DNA of 64,000 nucleotides from Phycisphaeraceae bacterium (GTDB lineage: Bacteria; Planctomycetota; Phycisphaerae; Phycisphaerales; UBA1924): contig JAHBXH010000001.1 of NCBI GenBank assembly GCA_019636555.1, positions 1,364,001 through 1,428,000 on the forward strand, given 5' to 3'. The notes under the pieces were generated by a model. That model searched no databases. It was given only the letters and a program-made list of their open reading frames with translations, and was not told the DNA's origin. The position numbers were made by a program, and so were the translations under genes. This document shows, piece by piece, positions 1 through 7,474 of this stretch (its first letter is position 1; each line of letters opens with the position of its first letter).

Positions 1-404
1 TAATGCGCGCCTGAATGGAGTTGAACCACTTGGCTAGACATGAGCCCGCAGTGAGCTGCAACCGATTCGAGATCCGGCGCGAACTTCGGTTCGTAGCAGA
101 CTGGGATTTCGATCGTCTTCACATCGGGCGGAGTGCCTTCGTCCGTTGATCCGGCGAGCACCGAGCGGATCACGGGTTCCACATCTCGAAATTCGAAGGG
201 ATCAAACCGCACCAAGATCGTGGTGTACGCCGGCGTGATGCTAAACGGGTAGTCGATCGTCGCGTCCTCCAGAGCGCGACAGCCCCGAAGCACGGCTTGA
301 CGCACTTCCGGCGTGTTCGATTCGCCGAACTGCAGGCGGAGTGCGCCGTCGCCGAGCCACGAAATGGCGGGTGAGAGTGGCGCGGGTTGATCAGCAGCGG
401 GCAT
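1..404 (-). CDS. pxpB: 5-oxoprolinase subunit B / KipI-like protein, 3' part cut by window edge
   Basis: The gene runs off the left edge; 134 codons are visible from an ATG at 404. The protein has the KipI/PxpB signature: WLGDGALRLQFGE near residues 15-27, PAYTTILVRFDP around 60-71, and IEIPVCYEPKFAPDLESVAAHCGL around 97-120 (quoted here only by position for the last part). PxpB works with PxpC and PxpA in ATP-dependent opening of 5-oxoproline to glutamate; the Bacillus homologue KipI inhibits a sporulation kinase. The partner genes would lie beyond the edge. It is divergent from the methionine operon, so the interval 405-681 holds both upstream regions. Family membership is well supported; the enzymatic versus inhibitor role cannot be decided from this part alone. 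Confidence 0.8.
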   Translation of the reverse strand, partial: MPAADQPAPLSPAISWLGDGALRLQFGESNTPEVRQAVLRGCRALEDATIDYPFSITPAYTTILVRFDPFEFRDVEPVIRSVLAGSTDEGTPPDVKTIEIPVCYEPKFAPDLESVAAHCGLMSSQVVQLHSGAH

Positions 405-425
405 GGATGCAGAATAAACAAAGAC

Positions 426-453
426 TTGACAACCCCGGGAACTTCGATACACT
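426..453 (+). promoter_or_regulatory. sigma70-type promoter of the methionine operon
   Basis: TTGACA at 426-431 is a perfect -35 box; TACACT at 448-453 is a 4/6 -10 box with a 16-bp spacer. Transcription would start near 460, exactly where the riboswitch aptamer begins (457), which supports the call. Confidence 0.6.
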
Positions 454-456
454 TTG

Positions 457-586
457 CCCAGCATCAAGAGTCCCGGGAAGGCATATTCCCGGGCGGCAAC
501 CGAGCTGAACAACAGTCGCGGTGCCGGAGCCAGCCTTGGGTTCAGTCGAAAGATTGCTCCCGGGGAACGATGCGGCGGATGATGGG
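457..586 (+). ncRNA. SAM-I/IV-type riboswitch aptamer
   Basis: P1 is formed by 457-465 (CCCAGCATC) and 578-586 (GATGATGGG), 8 of 9 paired. P2 is a perfect 8-bp stem, 472-479 with 486-493 (CCCGGGAA/TTCCCGGG). It is followed by the SAM-riboswitch core CGGCAACC at 494-501 and GCGGTGC at 518-524, the two sides of P3. The P3 loop CTGAAC (505-510) is complementary to GTTCAG (540-545): this downstream pseudoknot is the feature that separates SAM-IV and SAM-I/IV from SAM-I. It sits directly upstream of a metB-type gene, the expected target. Secondary structure was read by eye; a covariance model search would confirm the class. Confidence 0.8.
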
Positions 587-662
587 ATTGGCCCTTCATC
601 CTGCAAAAAGCGAAGAAGGCTTGCGCCGATTTCGCTCCGCCCTTTGGCTCATGCAGACTTGG

Positions 663-681
663 TGCCGTGGAGTTCACGGCA
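663..681 (+). promoter_or_regulatory. Shine-Dalgarno sequestering hairpin abutting the metB-like start codon
   Basis: TGCCGTG (663-669) and CACGGCA (675-681) form a perfect 7-bp stem with loop GAGTT; the GGAG ribosome binding site (669-672) is in the stem end and loop, and the ATG follows at once at 682. This is a plausible translational expression platform for the upstream riboswitch. The left arm repeats the GGTGCCG stretch of the aptamer core (520-526), so CGGCA at 677-681 could pair with either: an inferred switch. Confidence 0.55.
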
Positions 682-2073
682 ATGTCACGTCGCATCCAGA
701 ACCAAGAGTCCGAAACGTTCGAAACACGCTCCGCCGCGGCACACCGCGCCGAGCCCAGTCGAACATGCGAAAAGACTTTCGCGCTTCCCGCCCATGCCGG
801 AATCGACACGGTGGCGCTGCGGGGAGGACGGAAGCCCGATCCGAGCACGGGCGCGATACTGACCCCGATTTTTCAATCGACGACGTACGCGCAAGAAGCG
901 GTCGGCGTGCACAAGGGGCACACGTATTCGCGGGCGAGCAACCCGACGGTTTCGGCGCTCGAAGAAGCGCTCGGTGCGCTGGAAAATACGCCGCCCGCGG
1001 TCTGTTTTTCGACCGGACTTGCCGCGATCACGACGCTGTTTCTTTCGCTGCTGAAGTCGGGCGATCATGCAGTGGTCTCAGACGTTGTGTACGGCGGCAC
1101 GGTTCGATTGCTGAACCTGGTGCTTGAGCCGCTGGGTGTGGCGGCTTCCTTTGTTGATACTTCCGATTCGCGAGCGGTCGAGGCCGCGATCACGCCGCGC
1201 ACGAAGCTTGTCTTTGTCGAGACGCCCGCGAACCCAACGCTGAAACTCGCGGATGTCGAAGCGATCGCGCGGATCGCGAAAGAGCGCGGCATCCCGCTCG
1301 CTGTCGATAACACGTTTCTGACGCCGGTGCTTTTCCGGCCGCTCGACCGGGGCGCGGACATCGCGGTGTATTCAACAACCAAGTACATCGAAGGCCACAA
1401 TGCAACCGTGGGGGGCTCGATCTCGACGCGCGATTCGGCGCTGCTCGATCGGCTGCGGCTCTTTCGCAAGTCGCTCGGAACGATCCAGGCGCCGTTCGAT
1501 GCGTGGCTCACGCTCAAGGGCCTGAAGACCTTGCCGCTGCGGATTCGCCAGCACTCCCGCAGCGCGTTGGAAGTCGCTCGTTACCTCCTGAGTCACCCAA
1601 AGGTTACACGGGTGTTCTACCCCGGGTTATCGGAGTTTCCGCAGCACGAGCTGGCCCTGCGACAGATCCGATCGCAACACGGAGCGAAGAGAACGACGAA
1701 AAACGCCGATTCCGAAGTGTTCTTCGGGGGAATCGTTGCGTTTGAGGTTGCGTCCGGTGAGGGCGGCAGTGTAGATTCTGGTGTGACCGTGATGAACAAC
1801 GTCCAACTCTGCACTCTCGCGGAGAACCTCGGCTCGGCCGAGACGTTGATCACTCACCCCGCATCGATGACGCACGGGGATGTGCCGCGCGAGCAGCGTG
1901 AGCGCACCGGCATCACCGACGGACTGATTCGTCTCTCGGTCGGCCTCGAAGATCCGGCGGACATCATCGCCGATCTCGAGCAGGCGCTCGATCAAGTCGT
2001 GATTCAGAGCACGACGACGCGCACCACGACGACGACGGTCACGACGCGCGGTCGCGCGCGTCAACTTGCCTGA
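682..2073 (+). CDS. metB: trans-sulfuration PLP enzyme, cystathionine gamma-synthase type
   Basis: A 463-residue Cys/Met metabolism PLP-dependent enzyme. Visible family features are TPIFQSTTY near residue 62, the Y-S-R-x-x-N-P-T phosphate-binding segment near 83-89, the VDNTF segment near 208 and the Schiff-base lysine in STTKYIEGHN at about 234. Such enzymes make cystathionine from activated homoserine and cysteine, or use sulfide directly; the exact reaction cannot be told from motifs. ATG 682 is preferred over an in-frame GTG at 667 because GGAG lies 9 bases upstream and a hairpin ends exactly at it. The N-terminal 40 residues are an unusual extension and the C-terminus ends in a Thr-rich tail. 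First gene of the riboswitch-controlled operon. The family call is sure; the symbol is provisional. Confidence 0.85.
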   Translation: MSRRIQNQESETFETRSAAAHRAEPSRTCEKTFALPAHAGIDTVALRGGRKPDPSTGAILTPIFQSTTYAQEAVGVHKGHTYSRASNPTVSALEEALGALENTPPAVCFSTGLAAITTLFLSLLKSGDHAVVSDVVYGGTVRLLNLVLEPLGVAASFVDTSDSRAVEAAITPRTKLVFVETPANPTLKLADVEAIARIAKERGIPLAVDNTFLTPVLFRPLDRGADIAVYSTTKYIEGHNATVGGSISTRDSALLDRLRLFRKSLGTIQAPFDAWLTLKGLKTLPLRIRQHSRSALEVARYLLSHPKVTRVFYPGLSEFPQHELALRQIRSQHGAKRTTKNADSEVFFGGIVAFEVASGEGGSVDSGVTVMNNVQLCTLAENLGSAETLITHPASMTHGDVPREQRERTGITDGLIRLSVGLEDPADIIADLEQALDQVVIQSTTTRTTTTTVTTRGRARQLA

Positions 2074-2156
2074 ACCCAACTTGCGTTCGTTTTCTCCCCG
2101 CTTCTTTCCGCGGCCCACGCGTGATCCGCGTACCCGCTTTTGATCTGGAGTTCGTC

Positions 2157-4025
2157 ATGTCCGCCCAGCCCAATGCCCAGCCCGCTCACAACGACGACGT
2201 CGTCGTTCTGAAGTTTGGAAGTTCCGTTCTGCCGAACGAAGAGTCGCTTTCACTCGCGATCCACGAGGTGTATCGCTATCTCCGCCGCGGCCAGAAAGTG
2301 ATCGCGGTTGTTTCCGCGATGGGCCCGACGACGGACAAGTTGCTCGTGCACGCGAAGACGTTCGGCGATTCGTGCGATGCCGGCGGCATCGCGGCACTCG
2401 CCGCGACGGGCGAAGCGCAGACGCAGGCGCTGTTGACTCTCGCGCTCGATCGCGCGGGTATTCCGGCGAACGCGATCGATCCGGGCGCGCTCGGGCTCAA
2501 GACCAGCGGGCCGCTGCTCGATGCCAAGCCGGAAAGCCTGAACGTCGATGCGATCCGCGCGGCACTCGACGATCGACCGGTGCTCGTTGTGCCGGGTTTC
2601 ATCGGGCGCGATGCGCTCGGTCGCACTTCGCTGCTGGGTCGAGGCGGCTCGGATTTCTCGGCGCTGTTCATCGCTGCCGGTCTCGGTTGCGATTGTGTGC
2701 TCGTGAAGGATGTCGATGGTCTTTACGACCGCGATCCTGCCGAGCACGCGTCCACCGCGCGCAGGTATCGGAAAGTGTCATACGAAGACGTGCTCTCGCT
2801 GGTTGAAGGCGTTGCCCAGCACAAGGCCGTTCGGTTCGCACGCGATCACCACCTCTCGATCGGAATCGGCGGCATCGGCCACCCGGTCGGCACCGTCATC
2901 GGGCCCGAACCGTCACAATTCGCGAAGGGCATCGGAACTCCCAAGCCGGTGCGGGTTGCGCTGCTCGGGCTCGGCACCGTTGGACTCGGCGTTTACCGCC
3001 ATCTCGCGCAATTGCCCAAGCTGTTCGAAGTCGTGTCGGTCGGCGTGCGCACGCTGAGCAAGCACGCATCGAGCGGCGTGCCATCGCCGCTGTTGACGAG
3101 CGATCTCAACGCCGTGCTCGCATCACAAGCCGACGTCGTCGTCGAATCGATCGGCGGATTGCATCCCGCGCGCGAGCTCATCCTCCAGGCGCTCGGCGCA
3201 GGCAAGCACGTTGTCACCGCGAACAAGGCCGTCATCGCCGCGTTCGGCGCCGAGCTGCACGAGCGTGCGCGAAAGCACGGAGTGTCGCTCCGGTACAGCG
3301 CGAGCGTCGGCGGGGGAGTGCCCGTGATCGAAGCGATCCGTCGCGCCCGCGAATCGGGCGAGGTCGCCGAGCTTCGCGGCGTGCTGAACGGAACCACTAA
3401 TTTCATCCTCGGCCGGCTTGAGAACGGCGTTTCCTTTGACGAAGCGGTTCGCGAGGCGCAGGCCGCGGGATTTGCAGAAGCCGATCCATCCGCAGATCTC
3501 GATGGCCTTGACGTCGCGAACAAACTCGCGGTTCTTGCCGCGGTTGGGTTCGGTGTCTCGTTGCCGGTCGAGAAGATCGAACGCACCGGCATTCGATCGA
3601 TCAACGCGGAAGCGGTCGCGGCCGCGCGGGCCCAGGGGAATGCCATCCGCCTGGTCGCAACTCTTCGGAACGAAGGTTCGGGCGTCGTGCGTGCTCTCGT
3701 GCGGCCGGAAGAGGTCCCGCTCTCGGGCTGCTTTGCGCAGCTTCGCAACGAACAGAACGCGGCGATCGTGCGTCTTGCCGACGAACGCCAGATCGTGGTG
3801 AACGGGCGCGGTGCCGGCCGCTGGCCGACCGCCGAATCGGTCTTCGCCGATTTGCTCGAAATCGCCGGGGAACGTTTCGACCCGGAAGATGTGCACGACC
3901 GTGTTCGTACACACGCCAGAGCGCACGGCGTTGCCGCGAGGTTCGCGCAAGGGCCTCAACGCGAAGCCGCACCCGCACTGGGCGGCGCGCCGCTGCCGGC
4001 GCCGCGTCCGGGAGTCAATCGGTGA
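2157..4025 (+). CDS. aspartokinase-homoserine dehydrogenase fusion lacking ACT domains
   Basis: A 622-residue two-domain protein for the first and third steps from aspartate to homoserine. The N-terminal amino-acid kinase domain (about 15-245) shows VVLKFGSS at about 16-23, the LLGRGGSDFSA segment, and VDGLYDRDP. The homoserine dehydrogenase part begins with the NAD(P) motif VALLGLGTVGLGVY near 265 and has VTANKA, GGGVPVI and NGTTNFIL. ThrA and MetL are about 810-820 residues because regulatory ACT domains separate the two catalytic parts; here the kinase runs almost straight into the dehydrogenase and no C-terminal ACT is seen either. That suggests no allosteric threonine or lysine control, so the SAM riboswitch may be the main brake. 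Start ATG 2157 is preceded by CTGGAG; a GTG 36 bases upstream is the alternative. Its stop overlaps the next start by 4 bases. Confidence 0.88.
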   Translation: MSAQPNAQPAHNDDVVVLKFGSSVLPNEESLSLAIHEVYRYLRRGQKVIAVVSAMGPTTDKLLVHAKTFGDSCDAGGIAALAATGEAQTQALLTLALDRAGIPANAIDPGALGLKTSGPLLDAKPESLNVDAIRAALDDRPVLVVPGFIGRDALGRTSLLGRGGSDFSALFIAAGLGCDCVLVKDVDGLYDRDPAEHASTARRYRKVSYEDVLSLVEGVAQHKAVRFARDHHLSIGIGGIGHPVGTVIGPEPSQFAKGIGTPKPVRVALLGLGTVGLGVYRHLAQLPKLFEVVSVGVRTLSKHASSGVPSPLLTSDLNAVLASQADVVVESIGGLHPARELILQALGAGKHVVTANKAVIAAFGAELHERARKHGVSLRYSASVGGGVPVIEAIRRARESGEVAELRGVLNGTTNFILGRLENGVSFDEAVREAQAAGFAEADPSADLDGLDVANKLAVLAAVGFGVSLPVEKIERTGIRSINAEAVAAARAQGNAIRLVATLRNEGSGVVRALVRPEEVPLSGCFAQLRNEQNAAIVRLADERQIVVNGRGAGRWPTAESVFADLLEIAGERFDPEDVHDRVRTHARAHGVAARFAQGPQREAAPALGGAPLPAPRPGVNR

Positions 4026-5308
4026 CGCTGCACATTCACACCAAGCTCGTACATCCGGCCACGGACGGCTTGCAGCACAAGCCGACCGTGACACCGATCT
4101 ACCTGTCCGCCACGTTTGAACAGGAATCCGCGACGGAGTTCGGCGAATTCGACTACTCCCGCAGCGGAAATCCGACGCGGCAGGTTCTTGAATCGCAGCT
4201 CGCCGAACTCGAGGGCGCCAAGCGGGCGTTCGCGTTTTCCAGCGGAGTCGCTGCGATCGCCGCGGTGACTCGTTTCCTCAAGCCCGGAGAGGAGATTCTC
4301 GCCGCGAACGATCTCTACGGCGGAACGCAGCGCATTTTCTCGACGATTCTGCCGGATCGCGGCGTCGACGTTCGCTATTGCAATGCTTCGAACGTGGACC
4401 GTTTTCTCGCCGCGGCGTCACTCGAAACCAAGCTCATCTACTTCGAGCCGGTCGGCAACCCGATGCTCACAATCTACGACGTTCGAGCCATCGCGGAAGC
4501 GGCGCGGCGGAGAGGAATCCTGACCGCGGCGGACAATACGCTGCTCACGCCGCTGAATCTCCGTCCGCTCGATCTGGGCGTGGACATCGTGATCCACTCC
4601 GCCACCAAGTACATCGGCGGGCACAGCGATGTGACTGCCGGCGTTGTCGCGGTGAACCGCGACGATCTGGCCGACCACCTCTATCGCACTCAGAACGGTG
4701 AAGGGAGCGCGCTCGCGCCCTTTGACTGCTACAACCTCGAACGAGGCCTGCGCACGCTCGCGCTCAGGCTCGAGCGTCAGCAGGAAAACGCGAGGAAAAT
4801 CGCGGAGCACCTGGCGGGCGTTGCCGGATTGCAGCAGGTTCGCTACCCGACGCTGGCGTCGCATTCGGGGCGAGACATTCTCGCGAATCAGTGCACGTCC
4901 AAGCACGCGGGGGGCGGAGCTCTGGTGTGCTTCGAGACAGGGTCGGTCGAAACTTCGCGTCGGATTGTCGAGGCGTTGAAGTTATTCGCGATCCGCGTGA
5001 GCTTTGGCACGGTTTCGTCGTCGGCCAGCTTGCCGTTCTACATGTCGCACGCGAGTGTTCCGGAGAGTGAACGGGAGCGTCACGCGCTGCCGCGCGATCT
5101 GGTGCGGCTTTCCATCGGCATCGAGCACATCGACGATCTCATCCAGGACCTCGACTGCGCGCTGCGGGAAGCGGGGATCGGCAGGCAACGCGAGCCGAAA
5201 GCGATCGAAGCGGTCGCGATCAAATCGACCGTGAAGGCGCGATACGAGACAGCGGAAGTTCCCGAAATTGTCGTCCCGATTCAATCTGTCGTCGAGGTGG
5301 TCTCATGA
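4022..5308 (+). CDS. second trans-sulfuration PLP enzyme, cystathionine beta-lyase / gamma-synthase type
   Basis: A 428-residue Cys/Met PLP enzyme, paralogous to the first gene of the operon but clearly different. Seen are TPIYLSATF near 24, YSRSGNPTR at about 45-53, YGGTQRIF near 99-106, ADNTLLTPLNLRPL, and the PLP lysine in SATKYIGGHSD at about 196. In this operon the likely job is cystathionine cleavage to homocysteine or direct sulfhydrylation, complementing the upstream enzyme; sequence alone does not settle which does which. The GTG start at 4022 overlaps the upstream stop (GTGA), pointing to translational coupling. The last 40 residues are a Val/Ile-rich extension beyond the usual end of the family. 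Confidence 0.85.
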   Translation: MTLHIHTKLVHPATDGLQHKPTVTPIYLSATFEQESATEFGEFDYSRSGNPTRQVLESQLAELEGAKRAFAFSSGVAAIAAVTRFLKPGEEILAANDLYGGTQRIFSTILPDRGVDVRYCNASNVDRFLAAASLETKLIYFEPVGNPMLTIYDVRAIAEAARRRGILTAADNTLLTPLNLRPLDLGVDIVIHSATKYIGGHSDVTAGVVAVNRDDLADHLYRTQNGEGSALAPFDCYNLERGLRTLALRLERQQENARKIAEHLAGVAGLQQVRYPTLASHSGRDILANQCTSKHAGGGALVCFETGSVETSRRIVEALKLFAIRVSFGTVSSSASLPFYMSHASVPESERERHALPRDLVRLSIGIEHIDDLIQDLDCALREAGIGRQREPKAIEAVAIKSTVKARYETAEVPEIVVPIQSVVEVVS

Positions 5309-6345
5309 TTCCGTCCGATTGTCCGATCGTTGTGGTGGGGGCGACCGGCGCGGTCGGGCGCGAGGCTCTCTCGATTCTTGAGTCGCGAAATCATCCGGCG
5401 AAGCAGATTCGCGCCGTTGCGTCGGCGCGCTCCGCTGGTTCGTCCATTCCGTATTCCGGCGGAAACCTGACCGTGACGGAAGCAGGGCCGGCGAGCTTTG
5501 CCGGTTCAAGGGTTGCTCTGTTCTGTGCGACGTCGGATACGGCCCGTGCTTTGGCGCCGATCGCGCGTGCCGCGGGATGTGCAGTCGTGGACAATTCCTC
5601 GGCCTTTCGCGCGGATCCCGGCGTGCCGCTGGTGGTGCCCGAAGTGAACGGTGAGGAAGTCGTCCGGGCGTCGCAGCCGGCGCTCGTCGCCAACCCGAAC
5701 TGCTCGACGATTCTCATGCTGGTCGCGCTCGAACCGATTCGCCGGAGATTCGGGATCGAGCGCATCGTCGTTTCGACGTATCAGGCTGTGTCGGGCGCTG
5801 GCGCCGCGGCAATCGTCGAACTCCAGACTCAGGCCGCGGACATGCTTGCCGGCCGCGCGCCGCAAGCCAAGGTGTTTGCAGAGCCGTGCGCGTTCAACGT
5901 GTTTAGCCACAACTCCACCATGGATGAGGCGACGGGCCTGAATGGCGAAGAAAAGAAAATGATCGGCGAGACTCGGCGCATCTGGAACGATCCAGACGTG
6001 GAGGTCTCGCCGATGTGCGTGCGTGTGCCCGTCATTCGCGCCCATTCCGAATCGGTCGCCGTGACCCTTTCCTCGCCCGCTTCGGAAGGCGAAGTTCGAG
6101 CGGCGTTCGAGGGCGCCAGGGGTGTTTGCCTCATCGATGATCGGAAAGCAAACAAGTTCCCGACACCGCTGCAGGCATCTGGTACGGACACGGTCTTTGT
6201 CGGTCGGTTGCGCGCCGATCCGGGATCGAACCGGGATGCACAGGGCCGGACGCGTCATCACTGCCTTTTTCTTTCGGGCGATCAGCTCCGCAAAGGGGCA
6301 GCGCTCAACGCGATTCAGATCGCGGACTTGCTGTTCCGCAAGTGA
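5305..6345 (+). CDS. asd: aspartate-semialdehyde dehydrogenase
   Basis: A 346-residue enzyme of normal length that reduces aspartyl phosphate to aspartate semialdehyde, the step between the kinase and dehydrogenase halves of the fusion encoded two genes upstream. VVVGATGAVGRE near residues 9-20 is the NADP-binding turn; the catalytic cysteine is in NPNCST at about 133; VRVPVIRAHSESV near 240-252 carries the substrate-binding Arg/His. The ATG overlaps the preceding stop (ATGA), so all four genes are tightly packed. With this gene the operon covers aspartate to homoserine plus trans-sulfuration; a homoserine acyltransferase is not present in the window. The last gene of the operon, followed by a possible terminator at 6469. 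Confidence 0.93.
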   Translation: MIPSDCPIVVVGATGAVGREALSILESRNHPAKQIRAVASARSAGSSIPYSGGNLTVTEAGPASFAGSRVALFCATSDTARALAPIARAAGCAVVDNSSAFRADPGVPLVVPEVNGEEVVRASQPALVANPNCSTILMLVALEPIRRRFGIERIVVSTYQAVSGAGAAAIVELQTQAADMLAGRAPQAKVFAEPCAFNVFSHNSTMDEATGLNGEEKKMIGETRRIWNDPDVEVSPMCVRVPVIRAHSESVAVTLSSPASEGEVRAAFEGARGVCLIDDRKANKFPTPLQASGTDTVFVGRLRADPGSNRDAQGRTRHHCLFLSGDQLRKGAALNAIQIADLLFRK

Positions 6346-6468
6346 TTCTTCCGCAATGAGTTGAAGCGCAGTTTTGGCGTGCCAGGCTGCTCCGATCGCC
6401 TGCAACGCGGGGATTGGTAGGCGACGCCGGGAATCGTGAGTCATAGTTGATCGGGGCAGAGTGAGCAG

Positions 6469-6488
6469 CGCCGCAGCCGCGGCGTTTT
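6469..6488 (+). terminator. possible terminator of the methionine operon
   Basis: CGCCGC (6469-6474), loop AGCC, GCGGCG (6479-6484), then TTTT. A short GC stem with a weak U-tract 120 bases after asd. The rest of 6346-6546 shows nothing else recognisable. Confidence 0.4.
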
Positions 6489-6546
6489 GTCGTTTGTACC
6501 TCTTCCAGCGCTCGCCCTCTTCCCCGTTTAAGTTCGGAGACTCACC

Positions 6547-7185
6547 ATGAAAACTCTTCCGCTTGCCGCCGCGTTCGCTGCCTCGGCTTCCGCGCTCGCG
6601 GGCTCTTCCGCGATTCAGTTGCGACTCCAGGGTGATGCTTCACCCGCGGCGAACAACCTGAGCCATGTCTATCTGCTCGCTTGGTTTCAGGAGTCCGGGG
6701 CGCCGGTGCAGCACGAAGCGCTCGGAGGCTGGGCGCTGACCGACGCGGCCAAGAACAGCATAAACACAGTCAGTGTTTCCACTTCGATTGCTCAGGATGT
6801 ATCGCTCGGTATTTTCGACGACCCGATCGGTGCGGCACGCTACACCGTGATCGGCGTCTACGACGACGGGGGCGTCTCGGTGACAATGCTCGATTCGGCG
6901 TTCATTCCGGGCTTCAGTGAGTGGAGCAGCATTTTCGCAACATCAGAATCAACCGTGCAGTCGTGGCTGGAGGCGGGCGATGTGGCGTCGCTCTACAACT
7001 GGTTCCACAACGAGATGGTTCTCACCGGGTTTGCGCCCGAGATGGGTGTCCGCGCCTCGCAAGTGGATTTTTCGATCGCGGATGTGAACGGAACGAGCTA
7101 CATCGAGATGGCCGAAATCCCGGCGCCGGCCGCGTTGACGCTGATCGGATTGAGTGGGCTTTGCGCAATTCGCCGTCGCCGCTAG
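6547..7185 (+). CDS. exported protein with PEP-CTERM sorting tail
   Basis: A 212-residue secreted protein. The N-terminus MKTLPLAAAFAASASALAGS is a Sec-type signal. The C-terminus reads EIPAPAALTLIGLSGLCAIRRRR: a proline-containing variant of the PEP-CTERM box, a short hydrophobic helix and a terminal arginine cluster, the pattern recognised by exosortase. The central part (about 20-185) is acidic, Cys-poor and resembles nothing I can name. A GGAGA ribosome binding site lies 7 bases before the ATG. PEP-CTERM proteins are typical of Planctomycetota and biofilm-forming Gram-negatives and are anchored or exported with exopolysaccharide. No exosortase gene is in the window. Monocistronic by context. 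Confidence 0.75.
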   Translation: MKTLPLAAAFAASASALAGSSAIQLRLQGDASPAANNLSHVYLLAWFQESGAPVQHEALGGWALTDAAKNSINTVSVSTSIAQDVSLGIFDDPIGAARYTVIGVYDDGGVSVTMLDSAFIPGFSEWSSIFATSESTVQSWLEAGDVASLYNWFHNEMVLTGFAPEMGVRASQVDFSIADVNGTSYIEMAEIPAPAALTLIGLSGLCAIRRRR

Positions 7186-7189
7186 AGCG

Positions 7190-7214
7190 AAATCGCTTCA
7201 CGTGTAGCGATTTT
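7190..7214 (+). terminator. possible terminator after the PEP-CTERM gene
   Basis: AAATCGCT (7190-7197) and AGCGATTT (7206-7213) form an 8-bp stem with an 8-base loop right after the stop codon and end in TTTT. From here to 7336 I see nothing else. Confidence 0.45.
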
Positions 7215-7336
7215 GAAGGGCGCATGCAAACGATCGGAACCTTACCCTACGAGCCCGAGTGCAGCGAAGGGCGATTGCGCACGACATCGCCAGGCGCACC
7301 GAATTCTGCGGCCTCTATACCCGAAGGCGATCTGCT

Positions 7337-7474
7337 CTAGCAGGCTGTTGAAATTCTGATTGTGCCTACTGCGCCGACGCATTGCAGACAACTTTCTGGC
7401 CCTCAGACCCGGGTCGCGAGGGTAGATGGCGGTTCGAAATTGCGACTGGTTGGAGTTTTTCAACAGCCTGCTAG
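7337..7474. mobile_element. MITE-like element with 17-bp perfect terminal inverted repeats
   Basis: The 17-mer starting CTAGCAGGCTGTTGAAA (7337-7353) recurs as its exact reverse complement at 7458-7474, bounding 138 bp with no coding capacity. The outermost CTAG is palindromic and could be a 4-bp target duplication around 13-bp termini beginning CAGGCTGTTGAAA, a type of end seen on insertion sequences and their derivatives. The right end overlaps the stop codon of the minus-strand mqnC gene. No transposase is in the window. Confidence 0.6.

Noticed and set aside
387..1127. A 246-codon frame covering the riboswitch region
   Set aside because: It overlaps the promoter, the aptamer and the start of the metB-like gene in another frame and has no motif.
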